Shown here piece by piece: positions 21,701-33,929 of a DNA stretch of 64,000 nt. Source of the stretch: Acanthacorydalis orientalis (taxonomy: Eukaryota; Arthropoda; Insecta; Megaloptera; Corydalidae); the NCBI GenBank assembly GCA_034766995.1, contig CM068317.1, forward strand, positions 21,847,612 to 21,911,611, in the 5' to 3' direction. Every line of letters begins with the position of its first letter. The stretch's first letter is position 1. Under the pieces are notes generated by a model that made no database searches, was not told where the DNA came from, and was given only the letters and a program-made list of their open reading frames with translations. The position numbers were made by a program, and so were the translations under genes.

Positions 21701-22589
21701 AGTAGTAAATAATATTCTGATAAAATATGCAATCGTTTACATAATTTAAATTTTATGTAATTTTTTAAAAACGAATTATTTGTTTCATTTTTTGCAATCA
21801 AAGAAAAACGGTACTGATTTTTGAAGAACTAAAAAATAACAAATACTGACTTAAATAATTCATGTATCTCCATATTTGTGAGTTTTGTGTATTAAATGTA
21901 TGCATATTATTTAATAGAATAAATAATATTTAATATATTATTAAATGAGCATAATGAATACTAGTTCAGGATTAAATTTCCATTGCTATTTAATTTCAAA
22001 TCTATCTTCTCTGAAGATGTTTTTTTAAGAATCTTATCCAATACTTGCTAAGAATGCTAGAAATCTAATTTGGTATTATAACTAGATTTAAACGAAACCG
22101 ATGGATCTGAAATACTCCTACTGGTGCTGGAGATCAATCTGAATATTTTGAAGTAGAACTAGATTTTAAAAAAGTGTACTTTTAAAATTCATTGTTTATC
22201 ACTTGCTAAACAATAAAAAATTATCTATATTTTCTTGCTTATAAAAATCAGTACATTTCTGCGAAGAAAAGTAGAAAAAAGAATATTAAAAGTGAAAAAT
22301 GATTATAGAATTTAATAGGAAATAAGTTGAATATCAAAATAAAGAAATAATTTCATATTATAATAATCATTTTCATAAGTGCTGTAGTTATTTAATTGAA
22401 TCTTTGCTTCATTTGTTTCTTTCACATTTATTATTTATTCTTTACATTCATATAATTTAAAATAGTTTAAAACTTACATCCAAAAAGTGTTCACAATATA
22501 ATTTTGGCACTGTGGCTAAATTAATTTTCATAAATGAATTTTTCCCTCATCTCACAAACTGCATTTTTTCCCTTATGAATAGTTTTAGC

Positions 22590-22675
22590 ACTTTGAGGAT
22601 AATAGATTTGCGATCGAAATGCGCATAAGGAATAATAACAAATAATCAATCATCATTCTTGATCAGAATAAATTG
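22590..22675 (+). repeat. Diverged dispersed repeat G, copy 2
   Basis: TTTGAGGATAATAGATTTGC, GAAATGCGCATAAGGAATAA and TTCTTGATCAGAATAAATTG correspond to 21055-21135. Confidence 0.45.
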
Positions 22676-23330
22676 TAGTTCATCAAATGAGAGAAAAATT
22701 TAATTATGAAAGATTAATAATAATTCATTTTCACTGATTCTTCTTTTCAATATATTATTAAGCTCTTTTACAAAAAGCCAATAGATTCTACATGCAATTC
22801 ATTTCTAGTATGATTGTCTCTATGAAAGACTGAAAATTCAGTAACCAACATTGTACACTTTCCAATAAAAAAATATAATGCTCGACATTTTTCTTATAAA
22901 AAAGGAAAATTATAAATTGGTCAAATTTCTCCTTAACCTGATACTCATTTAAAGGTTTAAATTAGTATTTATCGATTAATTGTTTATATAGTATGTTAAA
23001 TACATTTTAAGTTCCGAAATCGATCATTCCAAACAATTCTACAAGTGGCACATCAATTAAAAACCAAAGAGATTATTTGAATAATGGCCGGACATGTATA
23101 TTGATAGAAATATTTTAACTTTAAATCTATTTTAATAAGATTTAATACCTGAATATCTTTTAATAAATCAAAGTAACATAAAAAAATATTTAAATGGTTG
23201 GACATGAAACGAAAACAATTATCAAAAGAATTATAATTCACAAATTTATTATTTTTTTAATATCCTTTTCAAGTTTAGCATTCAAATAATACAGTTCAAC
23301 AGCCATTTAGTACATGATTTGTTTCTGTTG
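22676..23330. other. AT-rich DNA without recognised features
   Basis: No repeat or gene signal noticed. Confidence 0.6.
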
Positions 23331-23332
23331 TT

Positions 23333-23391
<59 letters not shown>
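23331..23391. repeat. Compound (AT)n(AG)n microsatellite
   Basis: About 14 AT units passing directly into about 16 AG units. Confidence 0.9.
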
Positions 23392-23394
<3 letters not shown>

Positions 23395-24189
23395 GTTCAA
23401 AATTTCAGTCCAAATCTCCCTATTATCCACAGTCCTTTTGTCTATTATTATTCATGTAATAATTGTAATATTAATTAAATTTTGAATTCTCATATTTAAC
23501 TAATATTATTTTATGGTAGACAGTCAGTGCTCAACACGAAAAACACTTCCATCGTGATATCTGTACCATGGAAAACTGATATCATGGTAAGTAGCATTTA
23601 AAGGAGTCGAATTAGTATTGATATTCATTGAAGAACAACATTCTGAAGTCAAAATATAGAAGGTATTTAATGTTAATTACATTTAAAAATAATGTAATAT
23701 ATTATAATTATATGTAATAGTATGGAAAAAGAAGTTTTAAATATAACAGAGTTTCATTTAATAACGCTGGAAGAGGGTTGAAAAAAAATGAACGCATATT
23801 CGAATTCACTATAAGAATACTACAAATATAACTTTATTTCAGCCATTTGATAAAAAGTATATTTATTATTTATACAAGGTAAATACTGCAATAATTTGTA
23901 GCAAACCTGAACGAAACTTATTTGACGACAGAATTAAAATTATTTGCATGATTCAATATTTAACAATATTTTGGATTAATTTTATAAAAAGTTACATTTA
24001 TTTCAGATATTATCGCTGATATGTTATAAAAAGTCTAATTGCATCATCCGATCTGATTGGAGCAATGCATCTTATTTATAAAATAAATTTTCTTTTGAAC
24101 GTACGATTGACATTAATTGTCATCGAAGATCACATCTATAACTAAGATTACTATAATCTAATAATATTCAGTAAACTAATCGAATCACG

Positions 24190-24800
24190 TTAGAAAGATT
24201 GACAAGCCGCAAGGTCGTTAAACAGTATATAAGATTGTTCCCGCGAAGAGATTCTTCGCGGAACGAAGACGTGAAGAAAAAACATATACATACAACGGAT
24301 AACAGTAGCACCACAACCATCAGATACGTAACTGTACAAATCTGAAAAATCTCATCAAATTTAACCGAACTTATGACACATAGTATTCAAGATTCGTTAT
24401 GATCACATCTCCGTCGGTTCGATGTCGGCGCGTATCTGCCCATCTCGCGTTACCTGTCGTCTGATTTTAAACGTCGACTAACTTCGCCTCTGGCTAAAAA
24501 CGCCGGCACGCACAATAAAGACGAACGCATCGGCCGTACGGGTCATTGACACGTTGCATCTCTGTCATGGCCGCGATATTACGGTGTCCAGTTAGGTTAA
24601 TACACCTGAGTTTGTGTTGTTTTGCCTATAGTATAGTAAAGTCGGGTTCACGTTACGGTCAAGTTGAAAATTTCGTTGTATATAGTGTCTTAGTAGGCTG
24701 CGGACGGCGCTTCTATATAGTGTATTGTTTTGCCGCGCTCGACAAGCCGGCTACGATTTTTATTGACTGTCAATTCTTTTAACGTGAACTGTCAAACTTG
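24190..24800 (+). promoter_or_regulatory. GC-rich promoter-like island with TATA box
   Basis: TATATAAG at 24226-24233 stands at the left edge of a GC/CpG-rich unique block about 550 bp long (GTCGGCGCGTATCTGCCC, CGCCGGCACGCACAATAAAG, GCGGACGGCGCTTC). Fifteen bp after the TATA box is a perfect palindrome, CCGCGAAGA-GAT-TCTTCGCGG (24241-24261), near the expected start site. No TCAGT initiator is at the right distance. The block would act as core promoter plus 5' untranslated exon on the plus strand. A 78-residue open frame (24546-24782, with an internal ATGGCC in good context at 24567) has no recognisable domain. Confidence 0.45.
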
Positions 24801-25680
24801 ATTTTCGCAACGATTTCGTATTTTTTCCTTAAATTCTATGCAGTTTCTTTATTTTTTATTAAATTCTGTGTTTATAAATATTAAATTAAACAATTGTTTA
24901 ATTCAACAATAAAACATCTAGTACCTTTTTCATAATTACAACAAAAAATACCGAATAAAAGTATATCAGCATTTTTAAACAAATGTGTGTGTGATATTTA
25001 AATTCAAGTAATAACAATTAAATATATTTGAAAGAAAATATTTTTATACTATATTTTTTGTGCTAATTAAAAAGTGTGCCGTTCGTTTAAACAAATAAGG
25101 GAACATTTATTGTTATTTCAATATAAGCTGAACATATTTCTTTATTTCGAATTTATAAAAAATCTAAATATTTCTACAGTTTTTTGATACATTAATTAAA
25201 GATTAATTTTTGTTTTTCTTTATAGAATACGTCGTCTGTTTATATATTAAGAAAATATTTTACATGTGCCTTATGACGGACATAAATAAATGTTATATCG
25301 AAAATAATATGTTCAAGATTATTATTAAAATAATTTTAATGTATTTCTTATAAAAGCATATATATTGTACATTTATTAAATAATAGTTTGTCATAAACTG
25401 ACTGTTTTTTTTTTCAAAAAAAAGAACTACATTTTTAAAAATAAAATAGAGTCTAAAATATAAGGATTTTATATACTTTGATAAAATTTCTAAACGAATG
25501 GCAGATCAGTCTATTTTTGATAAACAATAGAAGTGAATATGAAAATGATACATTTGGATAAGGAGTGTATAAAATTCGTATTCGATTCCTATATATCATC
25601 ACAAAACTTTTCTGCCTGGAATTATTCGCAAAAATAAACAGGAAATAACATACACATGTGACAGTTGTATAAGACATGCC
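24801..25680. other. AT-rich DNA without recognised features
   Basis: Between the promoter-like island and the possible first exon. If these belong to one gene, this would be first-intron sequence. Confidence 0.4.
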
Positions 25681-25985
25681 TACGTTTGTGAAATTTCGAA
25701 AAAACTTGTCCGTTCAATTGTGATTTTTTTTGTTGTTCTGTTTGTTGTTCAATTGTATTGTTATTATTGTTGTTCTCTTATCAACGTGGTACCTGAGTGA
25801 TTTGTGAATTTTTGATATACGTAATTACATGATTATATAGTTTTTTTTACATATTTTTTTATTATATATTTGTGTGTTTTTGAATGCACGTATATATTTT
25901 TTGAATTATTGTGACTTGATTGTGTATTAAAAACTACCTGTTATTTGGATTATATATTCATTACGAGGGAATAAATCGAACGAAA

Positions 25986-26004
25986 ATGCCAAGTACAATA
26001 AGAG
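25986..26004 (+). CDS. Possible first coding exon (start codon plus splice donor)
   Basis: AACGAAAATGCC gives an ATG in good insect context at 25986, followed by six codons (MPSTIR) and a split codon G at 26004 directly before GTGAGT, the optimal splice donor. The 300 bp upstream (about 25690-25985) is T/G-rich sequence of 5'-untranslated type (repeated TTGTTGTT) without microsatellites. The piece is far too short to identify a family, and no matching acceptor and second exon could be picked out downstream, so a chance occurrence is possible. It would fit a gene starting at the 24.2-kb island. Confidence 0.3.
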
Positions 26005-26152
26005 GTGAGTTTTAATAGCCTTTTTAAGAATTTTTATACTAGAATCGGAAATTAATATATTAAAAAAGTATTTAACAACTAACGGTCTGATTTCCTTAGA
26101 AAATATAATTATATCAAAATAATTTCTCTCTCATTCGCATCTACTTTTTTTA

Positions 26153-26214
26153 TTAATATATATATACATATGTATATATATATATATATATATACATATG
26201 TTTATATAAACATA

Positions 26215-26269
<55 letters not shown>

Positions 26270-26335
26270 GTATATATAAATATGTATATATGCATATATA
26301 TATACATATGTGTATATACATATATATATATATAT

Positions 26336-26381
<46 letters not shown>

Positions 26382-26384
26382 TCA
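26153..26384. repeat. Large interrupted (AT)n array
   Basis: About 230 bp with CATATG and CACACATA interruptions, starting about 150 bp after the putative splice donor. Confidence 0.9.
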
Positions 26385-26700
26385 TATAATTTTGATTATC
26401 ATTTTTGCGTAATATAAAAAGGAATAAAAATGCAACTTTGAAAGTTAATTTTTAATCTTTCTTCGAATAAGATTTTTCTAAATTTGATAATAAAAATACA
26501 GTTTACTTTCAAAACAATCATATTTTAGAATAAAACCCATTAAGTTCAATCATAATTTAAAAACGTTAGTTAATTGTTTTTGCATAAATAACATACTTAT
26601 TGGATACAATTTGTTTAAAAAATATTTGTAAGGAATTAAACATTTATTAAAAGAATATGAAAATGTAAACAAAAATAGATAATAGAATATCACAAAATGT

Positions 26701-26702
<2 letters not shown>
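26385..26702. other. AT-rich DNA without recognised features
   Basis: Nothing noticed. Confidence 0.6.
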
Positions 26703-26790
<88 letters not shown>

Positions 26791-26800
26791 AGAGAGAGAG
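26703..26800. repeat. Compound (AT)n(GA)n microsatellite
   Basis: About 42 AT units then AAAGAGAGAGAGAG. Confidence 0.9.
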
Positions 26801-27106
26801 TCATATTGGCAGAAAGACAAACTAAGTATGAAAGAAGTAACTGTAAATCTTTCTTTAAGGACATAATCACTCTATAAGTTTTTATTCTTATTATTTACTT
26901 ATTTTCTCTTCTTAGTATAATTTGCTTCATTAAAATTGATGCAAAATATAAATTATTTTTTTTAATGTTTTAAATCTATTACAAAGCACTTGAAATTAAG
27001 CAAAAAAAGTCCATTAAGTATTTTTTATTACTTTATTATAAAATTAAATATTTGCAGGTCAATCTCATAAATAGAAAATTAAAATATAATAATTTTAGAA
27101 AATTAG

Positions 27107-27109
<3 letters not shown>

Positions 27110-27138
<29 letters not shown>
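27110..27138. repeat. (AT)n array
   Basis: About 14 AT units. Confidence 0.9.
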
Positions 27139-27140
<2 letters not shown>

Positions 27141-27343
27141 TTATAAATATTTACTATAAATACTATATAATTAATTCTTAATATCAATAGGAAGATTAAA
27201 ATGAATTAAATATAATATCCAGTATTTTACAACATATACATAGATATTAATGCATACATTAATGCAATGAGTGTGCATTTGAAACTCTGAAACACATTGA
27301 TTAACATGATTATTATTTTTATAAAAAGTTATAAATGTATTAT

Positions 27344-27384
<41 letters not shown>
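27344..27384. repeat. Compound (CA)n(TA)n microsatellite
   Basis: About ten CA units then about ten TA units. Confidence 0.9.
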
Positions 27385-27506
27385 ATTGACATTTTTTTAT
27401 TCTTTTTTTTTTAAATTAATAATATATAATACTATTAGGTAGCTATATAAAAGATTCACTTTTCATCATTATTTCATTATTTGATAAATATGTTGAAGGT
27501 TATAAA

Positions 27507-27509
<3 letters not shown>

Positions 27510-27585
<76 letters not shown>
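27510..27585. repeat. (AT)n array
   Basis: About 37 AT units. Confidence 0.9.
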
Positions 27586-27588
<3 letters not shown>

Positions 27589-27793
27589 GCATATGTAAGT
27601 GTGTAAGTTATTATTACTCTGAATTATGGAATATTGCACGTTTAAAAAATAACTCATGTGATATAGAAAACTGTGATTCTTGCAAAAGTAAAAAATGCAA
27701 CGTCATAAAGAAAGTATTGAGTGTTGATAAGCATTTCTAGTGAGTAATAAGGAAATGTTTTTCATCATTTAAGTAGAAATGTTTAGCATGAAT

Positions 27794-27808
27794 CTCTCTC
27801 CCCTTCTT

Positions 27809-27882
<74 letters not shown>
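27794..27882. repeat. Compound (TC)n(TA)n microsatellite
   Basis: Imperfect TC-rich run with CCCC and TTTC breaks, about 12 clean TC units, then about 21 TA units. Confidence 0.9.
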
Positions 27883-27884
<2 letters not shown>

Positions 27885-28925
27885 AACTTTTTTGTTGGAA
27901 CGAGTATTTCTAATGCAGTTATGTTTGGTAACAGAAAAGCTCTTTTACTTATGATGTGAATTTAACATGAAGGATTCTTCACTGTTGGCACATGACATTG
28001 ATTTTTCTGTGATGAAATATTCATATAGGATTTCGTTAGTAAATGCTCTTTCCGGATACTAAATATTATATTGACGAATACTGATTCTAACTAGATAATT
28101 TTATCGAAATATATAAAAAATATATTTTTTTCCTATCAGTTTAAATATATTTTGTATTTACTTATTACCTTTTTTAATTTAATATTTTTGAACGATTTAT
28201 TACTATGTACTTCTAAATTTTTTTTAATGTTATCCAACTGCATGAATTTTATAATTGTCATTTTAATTAAAAAACTTTTTGAAAAATCGTTTCGTAGAAG
28301 AACCTTCATTTTTCATATATGTAAAAAAAACGAGTTTATTTTGAAATTGTACTTAAATACTTGTCAATATTAAGACAATATTAGCGTAATTCCTCGATCA
28401 TAATTTTGAAGCAATTCTATTCAATCTTTTATGTACTACTTTTAAATACAAAGTATTTCTTTATAATGGAAGGCATATTGAAAAATAAACACTGACACGA
28501 ATTAAAATATACATATGTTGTTTTAATTGAATAGATGGTTTTAAAAACCCATAATATCTGTTATATTTTTTATATGTTAGAATTGCACTATTATTGTTTA
28601 CTTGATTGGGAATATAAAATACAATCAATTTTAACAAATTTTGATTTCAGATAAAACATTTAAATTGTTTATCTATGTTAAGTGAAATACTAGAACAATA
28701 TATGAATATTCCAGGAAGATATGTCCATATCTAATATGAGTTTATAAATACCATAATTGAGAACTTTGCAATTTGCAAAAAAATATAATAAGTTCGTATA
28801 AACATTTGCATTTTTAAATAATAACTCAACACATTTTATGAACTTTTATTTACATATTTATTTTTAGATAATAATTATTTTTAAATTATTAAGGAAAAAT
28901 ATTTTATATAAATAAAAACGAAATA
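27883..28925. other. AT-rich DNA without recognised features
   Basis: The open frame at 28152-28373 is a composition effect (Phe/Leu/Ile/Lys-rich, no motif). Confidence 0.6.
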
Positions 28926-28994
<69 letters not shown>

Positions 28995-29019
28995 ATATAT
29001 GTGTGTGTATGTATGTGTA
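28926..29019. repeat. Compound (CA)n(TA)n(TG)n microsatellite
   Basis: (CA)n about 17 units, (TA)n about 15 units, GTTATATATGTGTGTGTATG at the right; near self-complementary overall. Confidence 0.9.
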
Positions 29020-29383
29020 AACTTATTTTATATTTTTTATATTATATTTATTTTGTAAGAACTAACGATTTAATACTAAAAAAAAATTATGTGTTATATA
29101 TGAAACTTGAAAGTACTTGATGTAATAGGATAGATAATTTGCCTTTATGACTTCAATCTACGTTTGAAAGTAAGATGAGGCTGTTTGTAAACATTTTGTT
29201 TCAATAAACTACTGTCTTCAAATATTAAATTATATTACTATTAAATAAATAGATTAGAAATAATATTTTATTTATGAGCTTATTAGACAAATAGTATTTT
29301 TCAGTAAGTAGTTTTATATAATACAATAATTATCTTGAAATATAACGAATATTTTTTTAGTTTTTTAAATTAAAAATAATATC

Positions 29384-29922
29384 TCGACAGGAAAATAATT
29401 TCGGTTTTTGTTTTTAGAAGTTTAACCTTAACTTTTTCAATGAAAGTGTCATTTCATTGTGTTCATATTAATATCATTTTAAAGTGCATTTTTTGGTCTG
29501 TATTTTGGTAACATCGATTTTGATTTTACTATTAATTTTGTTTCAAATTGGGCTATTGAATGAAAGATGGAAAAAAAGCAAATAAGAGCAATTTTTTGTA
29601 TATATACAAAACGGTTGGCAAAGCAGCAGAAACTGCTCATAAACTAAACGATGCTTTTGGTGTGGGTGCTGTTAAGAAACGTACGGTGGAATAGTGGTTA
29701 TTAAAACTTTGTGCTGGGACGAGAGCCTTGAAGATGAATAAGGTCACAGGCGTCCTCTTTCAGTTCATAGTAACCAACAGAAGGCGTTAGTTGAATCATA
29801 ACCACGCACAACGGTTCAAGAATTTGCACAAAAAATGGGCGTTAGTCATTCAACAGTTCTGGGCCACAAATGGAAATATGTATATGAATTTGAAGGTCAT
29901 AAATCGTAATTGTACAGACATA
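29384..29922 (+). mobile_element. Short mariner derivative (N-terminal type), copy 1
   Basis: Left end AGGAAAATAATTTCGGTTTT and the subterminal motif TCAATGAAAGTGTCATTTCA are shared with the minus-strand copies at 37.1, 48.6 and 52.9 kb. The decayed plus-strand reading starts at about 29568 with MEKKQIRAIF and passes through the helix-turn-helix region to a segment matching LGVSHSTVL (about 29840-29860), then jumps directly to the right terminal sequence GAATTTGAAGGTCATAAATC. The whole catalytic domain is absent. The right TIR is worn and no TA duplication is clear. Confidence 0.65.
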
Positions 29923-29961
29923 TAATTGATTCAGAATGAAGGCACCGAATTATTTTTTACG

Positions 29962-29966
<5 letters not shown>

Positions 29967-30000
<34 letters not shown>
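29967..30000. repeat. (AT)n array
   Basis: About 16 AT units. Confidence 0.9.
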
Positions 30001-30002
<2 letters not shown>

Positions 30003-30485
30003 GTGCAAAAAAAAATGTCAAATATAAAACAAATGTATACATAATACGATTTGTATAATAAAAAACAGGAATCTGTCGAGTTTATCTAAATAAACATAAA
30101 AGAATTCTTTTGTGAAAATCAGGCCACACCTTATATATCAAGGAACAGAATTACAATTAAACCTGTAACAGAGCCATATAGGAGAATAAAAGCGGACAAT
30201 ACATTGAACTCGGGACATTCCATGGTTTATGATATGTGCGTGACCTAGTAGACGTTCGAACAGTTTCAAATATTTACTGTGGCTATTTTTATTTATACCG
30301 ATGATACAGGATATAATGATTTTTGGATACTCCTTGAATGAGTCAATTAAAACGAAAATTAGGACGATCGGATGAATAATTTTAATTGAATCTGTGTCGT
30401 ATGTAAACAAAGACATATGTTCGTCAATTTAATAATATTTCAATGTTTGTTTATGAAAAATAGAACACATTTCTTATACACACAC
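30001..30485. other. AT-rich DNA without recognised features
   Basis: Contains a 92-residue minus-strand open frame (30138-30416) with no known motif, in slightly GC-richer sequence; I do not support it as a gene. Confidence 0.4.
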
Positions 30486-30486
30486 T

Positions 30487-30511
30487 AATATATATATATA
30501 TATATATATAG
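30487..30511. repeat. (AT)n array
   Basis: About 12 AT units. Confidence 0.85.
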
Positions 30512-30614
30512 AAAATATAATTTCATTTAAAGAAGACAATTTTCCCATACAATTATTTAAATATCTCTCTATTAATAAAAATCAATCCTGTTGTTATCGT
30601 CAAATGATTTTTAT

Positions 30615-30957
30615 TCGTGTTCTGATTGGCTGATGGAGATCGCGTGAACTCTGTTGTGATTGGTTAATATCAGTCACATGATCAATATTCTGTTTCAACA
30701 GTGTACAACGTAAAGGGGATACGATTTCAATGTAATACTGAAGAATATTATTCAAAATATTGTATTCAATGAAGCTTTAGAATAAAAAAAATGTTCCACA
30801 TTTTAACATTGTATTTCGTTGTTAATTTTTATAAATTTTTTCTATAAAAATTTTACGACTTACATTCCAAGATGATTATTTGTGTGTATAATTTGTTAAT
30901 TTGGTTATAATTTTAGGAGGAAGCGAGCGTTAGTGAGCAGGAACGAAGCCCCTTAGT
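30615..30957 (-). repeat. Dispersed repeat H, copy 1
   Basis: Contains two CCAAT-type sites (GATTGGCTGATGG at about 30626 and TGATTGGTTAATATC at about 30657) and, about 260 bp later, GGAAGCGAGCGTTAGTGAGC followed by AGGAACGAAGCCCC. The reverse complement resembles 47510-47600 (GGCTTTGCCCCTTGCTCGCT then ACCAATCAC). The CCAAT sites could also suggest a promoter, but the second copy favours a repeat. Confidence 0.4.
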
Positions 30958-31310
30958 ACATTTTAAAAAATAATTAGCTTTATTGTGATTACAGATAATA
31001 TATACAAGATTAATTTATAGTTTTATTTATGATTCAGTTTTAAAAATCAGATTTTTCTGCTACTTACTGTTCTGTGGATAATATAAGATCGTTATCAAAA
31101 AACATTTTATTAATAATTAGTTATTGAACATTTTGATTACAAAAAATGTTTCATAATTCATAACGATTGGCAATTCATTTGTAAAAATATTTTGTATTTT
31201 ATTATAAAATTAATATTTTTAATCAATTGTAATTAAAATTATGAATAATTATCAGCTAATATTAGTCTTTCAGTGAACAAATGACCACAGTTATACAGCA
31301 TACACAGACA
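30958..31310. other. AT-rich DNA without recognised features
   Basis: Nothing noticed. Confidence 0.6.
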
Positions 31311-31353
31311 TACATACATATATATATATATACATATACATGTACGTATATAA
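31311..31353. repeat. Short interrupted (AT)n array
   Basis: ACATACATACATATATATATATACATATACATGTACGTATATAA-type sequence, about 40 bp. Confidence 0.8.
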
Positions 31354-32390
31354 GGAAAGAACATCTTTTAACTCTTCCAGTGTTTAATATCTTCATGACT
31401 TCAAAGTTGAGTGAAACTGAAAATGTTGATTAAAAAATGCAATATTCAAGAAAGGTATTAGAACCTGAAACTGACTGCACTTTGTAACAATGTTTTTCTT
31501 TTATGAAAGTGTTCAAAAATAAATTAAAAAGAGAATATATAATAGGTAATTTAAAAGCGTTATTCTTGAAAAGTACACTTAACATTAAATACTAAACACG
31601 CATATTATTAATTTATTCAAGTATATTAACTTCTACTGCTCTGATTTATAATTATTCGTTAAAATAAATATTTTCATGTGTTTTTGGTTCAAAAATGTTC
31701 AGAAATGTTAAATTTGTACTTTTTCTAAAGATATTCTTTAAATTTACAAAAATATTTCATAAAATTATAATAGATATGAGAGATTTTACTAATTTAAGGC
31801 TATTAAAGTATACACTGAATTGTAGTTCTAAATGGGGGATTACATTTCTTTAAAAATCATAATTCATATTGCATAAAATTTTATGATCATCCGGATTGAA
31901 AAGGTTAATTACTAGTTTAGAGAATGTGGATCATGATAATAATGTTTTACTATATACTGCAACAAGGTATCAATAGTAGTGCCAAATGAACCACTAGATT
32001 TAGTCGTACTCATAAATTTATTTTTAATACATTTAAAAGATCTAATGGTACACAAAACTCGACTTATTAGTGACATCAGTTGTAGTATTTAATGAAAAAT
32101 TATGAGTATGGCCTTATAAAAGTAGTACGCAATAAAAAATCAATATTTCATTTATCTTACAATATAAGTTTGTTTTCAATCTAAAAAAAGTTTATATTAA
32201 TTACACAAAAATTTTTTCGATTACTTTTTTTTTAATATACGTCTATGTATTTTGTTTAAGTATGGGGATAATGAATCGGTCTTCTTTTTATGGAAAATTG
32301 TTATTTTAGATTGTACGAAGAGAATATTTTAAGTGATTTTATTTTTTCAATAATAATAAAAAGTTTTCCAGTAGGGATGCAATTTTTTAA
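31354..32390. other. AT-rich DNA without recognised features
   Basis: Nothing noticed. Confidence 0.6.
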
Positions 32391-32394
32391 GCGG

Positions 32395-33060
32395 TTATAA
32401 TGCACAGATGTTAAACTGCCAGCTGTATTTTTGACATTTGCTAAGTTTTGAATTGCCATTTTTAGTCATGGCTTTATATATAACAAAATAATGAATTTAA
32501 ATATTACAATTGTATTAGGAAAATGGTTGTTCTAAAAAATACATTTCATAAATTACGCCATATTTTCTCTCAGCATACTCGTCTATCTGAATCAACAATT
32601 CTTCGATTAGCGAATAAATTTGAAGAGACTGGATCCGATAAAGATAAAGAAACATTAATGCGTGTTCGAAGTGCTCGTCCTGAAGAAAACATTGCCTTGG
32701 TTGAAGAGCTAGGAATGTCAATTCCACGACATACTCTACTGTAATTTAACGCCGTAGCAATACTTTCTTTTGGGTCACGTTAAAAAACAGGTGTACACCA
32801 ATAGTTCTAAAACAATTTCCAACCTAAAAAATTAAATCCAAAGGGTGATTGGTGAGATAGGGGCCTTATTGTGTATGGCTGTTATAAAAAAAAAAAAAAC
32901 AAAAGAATGGTTACTTGTAAGAAAGCCTCGGCAGTCACTAATATGATATTATTTTTCATTTATAAATAATATATCTCCAACTATTGTTTACAATAAACTT
33001 GAAATTTCAGCTCAAATTCTGGGTTTTATTTCAAATTTAAAAAATTCGTCCTGATCGGAA
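32395..33060 (+). mobile_element. mariner-like element, internally deleted (family M2)
   Basis: Same family as the copy at 54.1 kb, judged by the shared 5' untranslated sequence (GCCATTTTTAGTCATGG versus GCTGCCATTTTTGTTTG) and protein. The N-terminal part of the transposase is joined to its last segment with the catalytic core removed. Ends are not defined by clear TIRs; coordinates are approximate. Confidence 0.5.
32523..32900 (+). pseudogene. mariner-like transposase, N-terminus fused to C-terminus by deletion
   Basis: Open frame MVVLKNTFHKLRHIFSQHTR, then STILRLANKFEETGS and EENIALVEELGMSIPRHTLL, stopping at 32744. RLxxKFEETGS followed by a basic/Arg-rich stretch and a PxxxxENIA motif is the helix-turn-helix and linker region of a large insect mariner-like group. 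Directly after the stop, other frames give LLGHVKKQVYTN-type sequence (about 32765-32800), matching the LWGYLKDRVY motif at the C-terminal end of the catalytic domain. The two Asp-containing segments between are missing. Confidence 0.55.
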
Positions 33061-33165
33061 AATCCTGTAGAATATCGAATTGGTGACAGTTTTTGGTGAT
33101 TTTTTATTAGACAATAAAGACAAAAAAATATATAAAATTTATAATTTTAATCAGACATGCATATG

Positions 33166-33169
<4 letters not shown>

Positions 33170-33235
<66 letters not shown>

Positions 33236-33242
33236 GTATATT

Positions 33243-33299
<57 letters not shown>
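33170..33299. repeat. (AT)n array
   Basis: About 130 bp with ATGTATAT and TTTATATACAT interruptions. Confidence 0.9.
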
Positions 33300-33300
<1 letters not shown>

Positions 33301-33490
33301 TGATTAAATTTACGCTTCCACATGGAAGTCCTAAAAGGAGGTGCAGGGGTTAAAAAAATCATCTCGTTTTTTATTTAGTATTTTAGTTCAATTCAATAAT
33401 ATTAAAAATACAATTGAATTAATAAACTAAATGGAGAATAACATGCTTTTTTAATTTTTTTATACATTCGTGTGGAACACTAAGTTGAAT

Positions 33491-33496
<6 letters not shown>

Positions 33497-33540
<44 letters not shown>
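33497..33540. repeat. (AT)n array
   Basis: About 21 AT units. Confidence 0.9.
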
Positions 33541-33544
<4 letters not shown>

Positions 33545-33780
33545 TAATTACACAAGAGAATTAGAAAGTAAGTAGTTTATTTTCTTTAGTTTATAATAAT
33601 AAATAAAAATGTAGAGTATTCTATTTGTCTACTACTCGATGATATAAAAAATATATAACATGTGATTATATTTCTATTAAAATGTTTTGTAAACTGAAAG
33701 TTGATTTCAGTATTTATTTTATTTAATATTATTCATTACTTTTTCATAAAATCATTTTTGTTTAAAAATACTGTTAGAAT

Positions 33781-33928
33781 AATAATCATGAAAATTTACA
33801 GATTTATTATAAAAATAAATCCAGTGATTATACATAAAATAATTCGTATGAAGTATTTCAAACGAATTATTTTATGTATAATCACTGGATTTATTTTTGT
33901 AATAAATCTGTAAATTTTCATGATTATT
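33781..33928. repeat. Near-perfect palindrome with 67-bp arms
   Basis: Left arm 33781-33847 and right arm 33862-33928 are reverse complements with a single difference (A to G, about 33898), which as RNA would still pair as G-U. The 14-nt centre, ATGAAGTATTTCAA, is itself largely symmetric (TGAA...TTCA). The arms contain CCAGTGATTATACATAAAAT and no (AT)n core. There are no recognisable transposon ends and no duplication at the borders. A 70-residue open frame runs across it only because of the symmetry. Confidence 0.85.
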
Positions 33929-33929
33929 T

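Noticed and set aside
30138..30416. 92-residue minus-strand open frame
   Set aside because: No recognisable domain, no splice or promoter context; length is possible by chance.
30626..30672. Two CCAAT boxes considered as a promoter
   Set aside because: The sequence recurs in inverse orientation at 47.5 kb, so a dispersed repeat is the simpler reading.
33701..33913. 70-residue open frame
   Set aside because: It runs through the 67-bp-arm palindrome and exists because of the symmetry.
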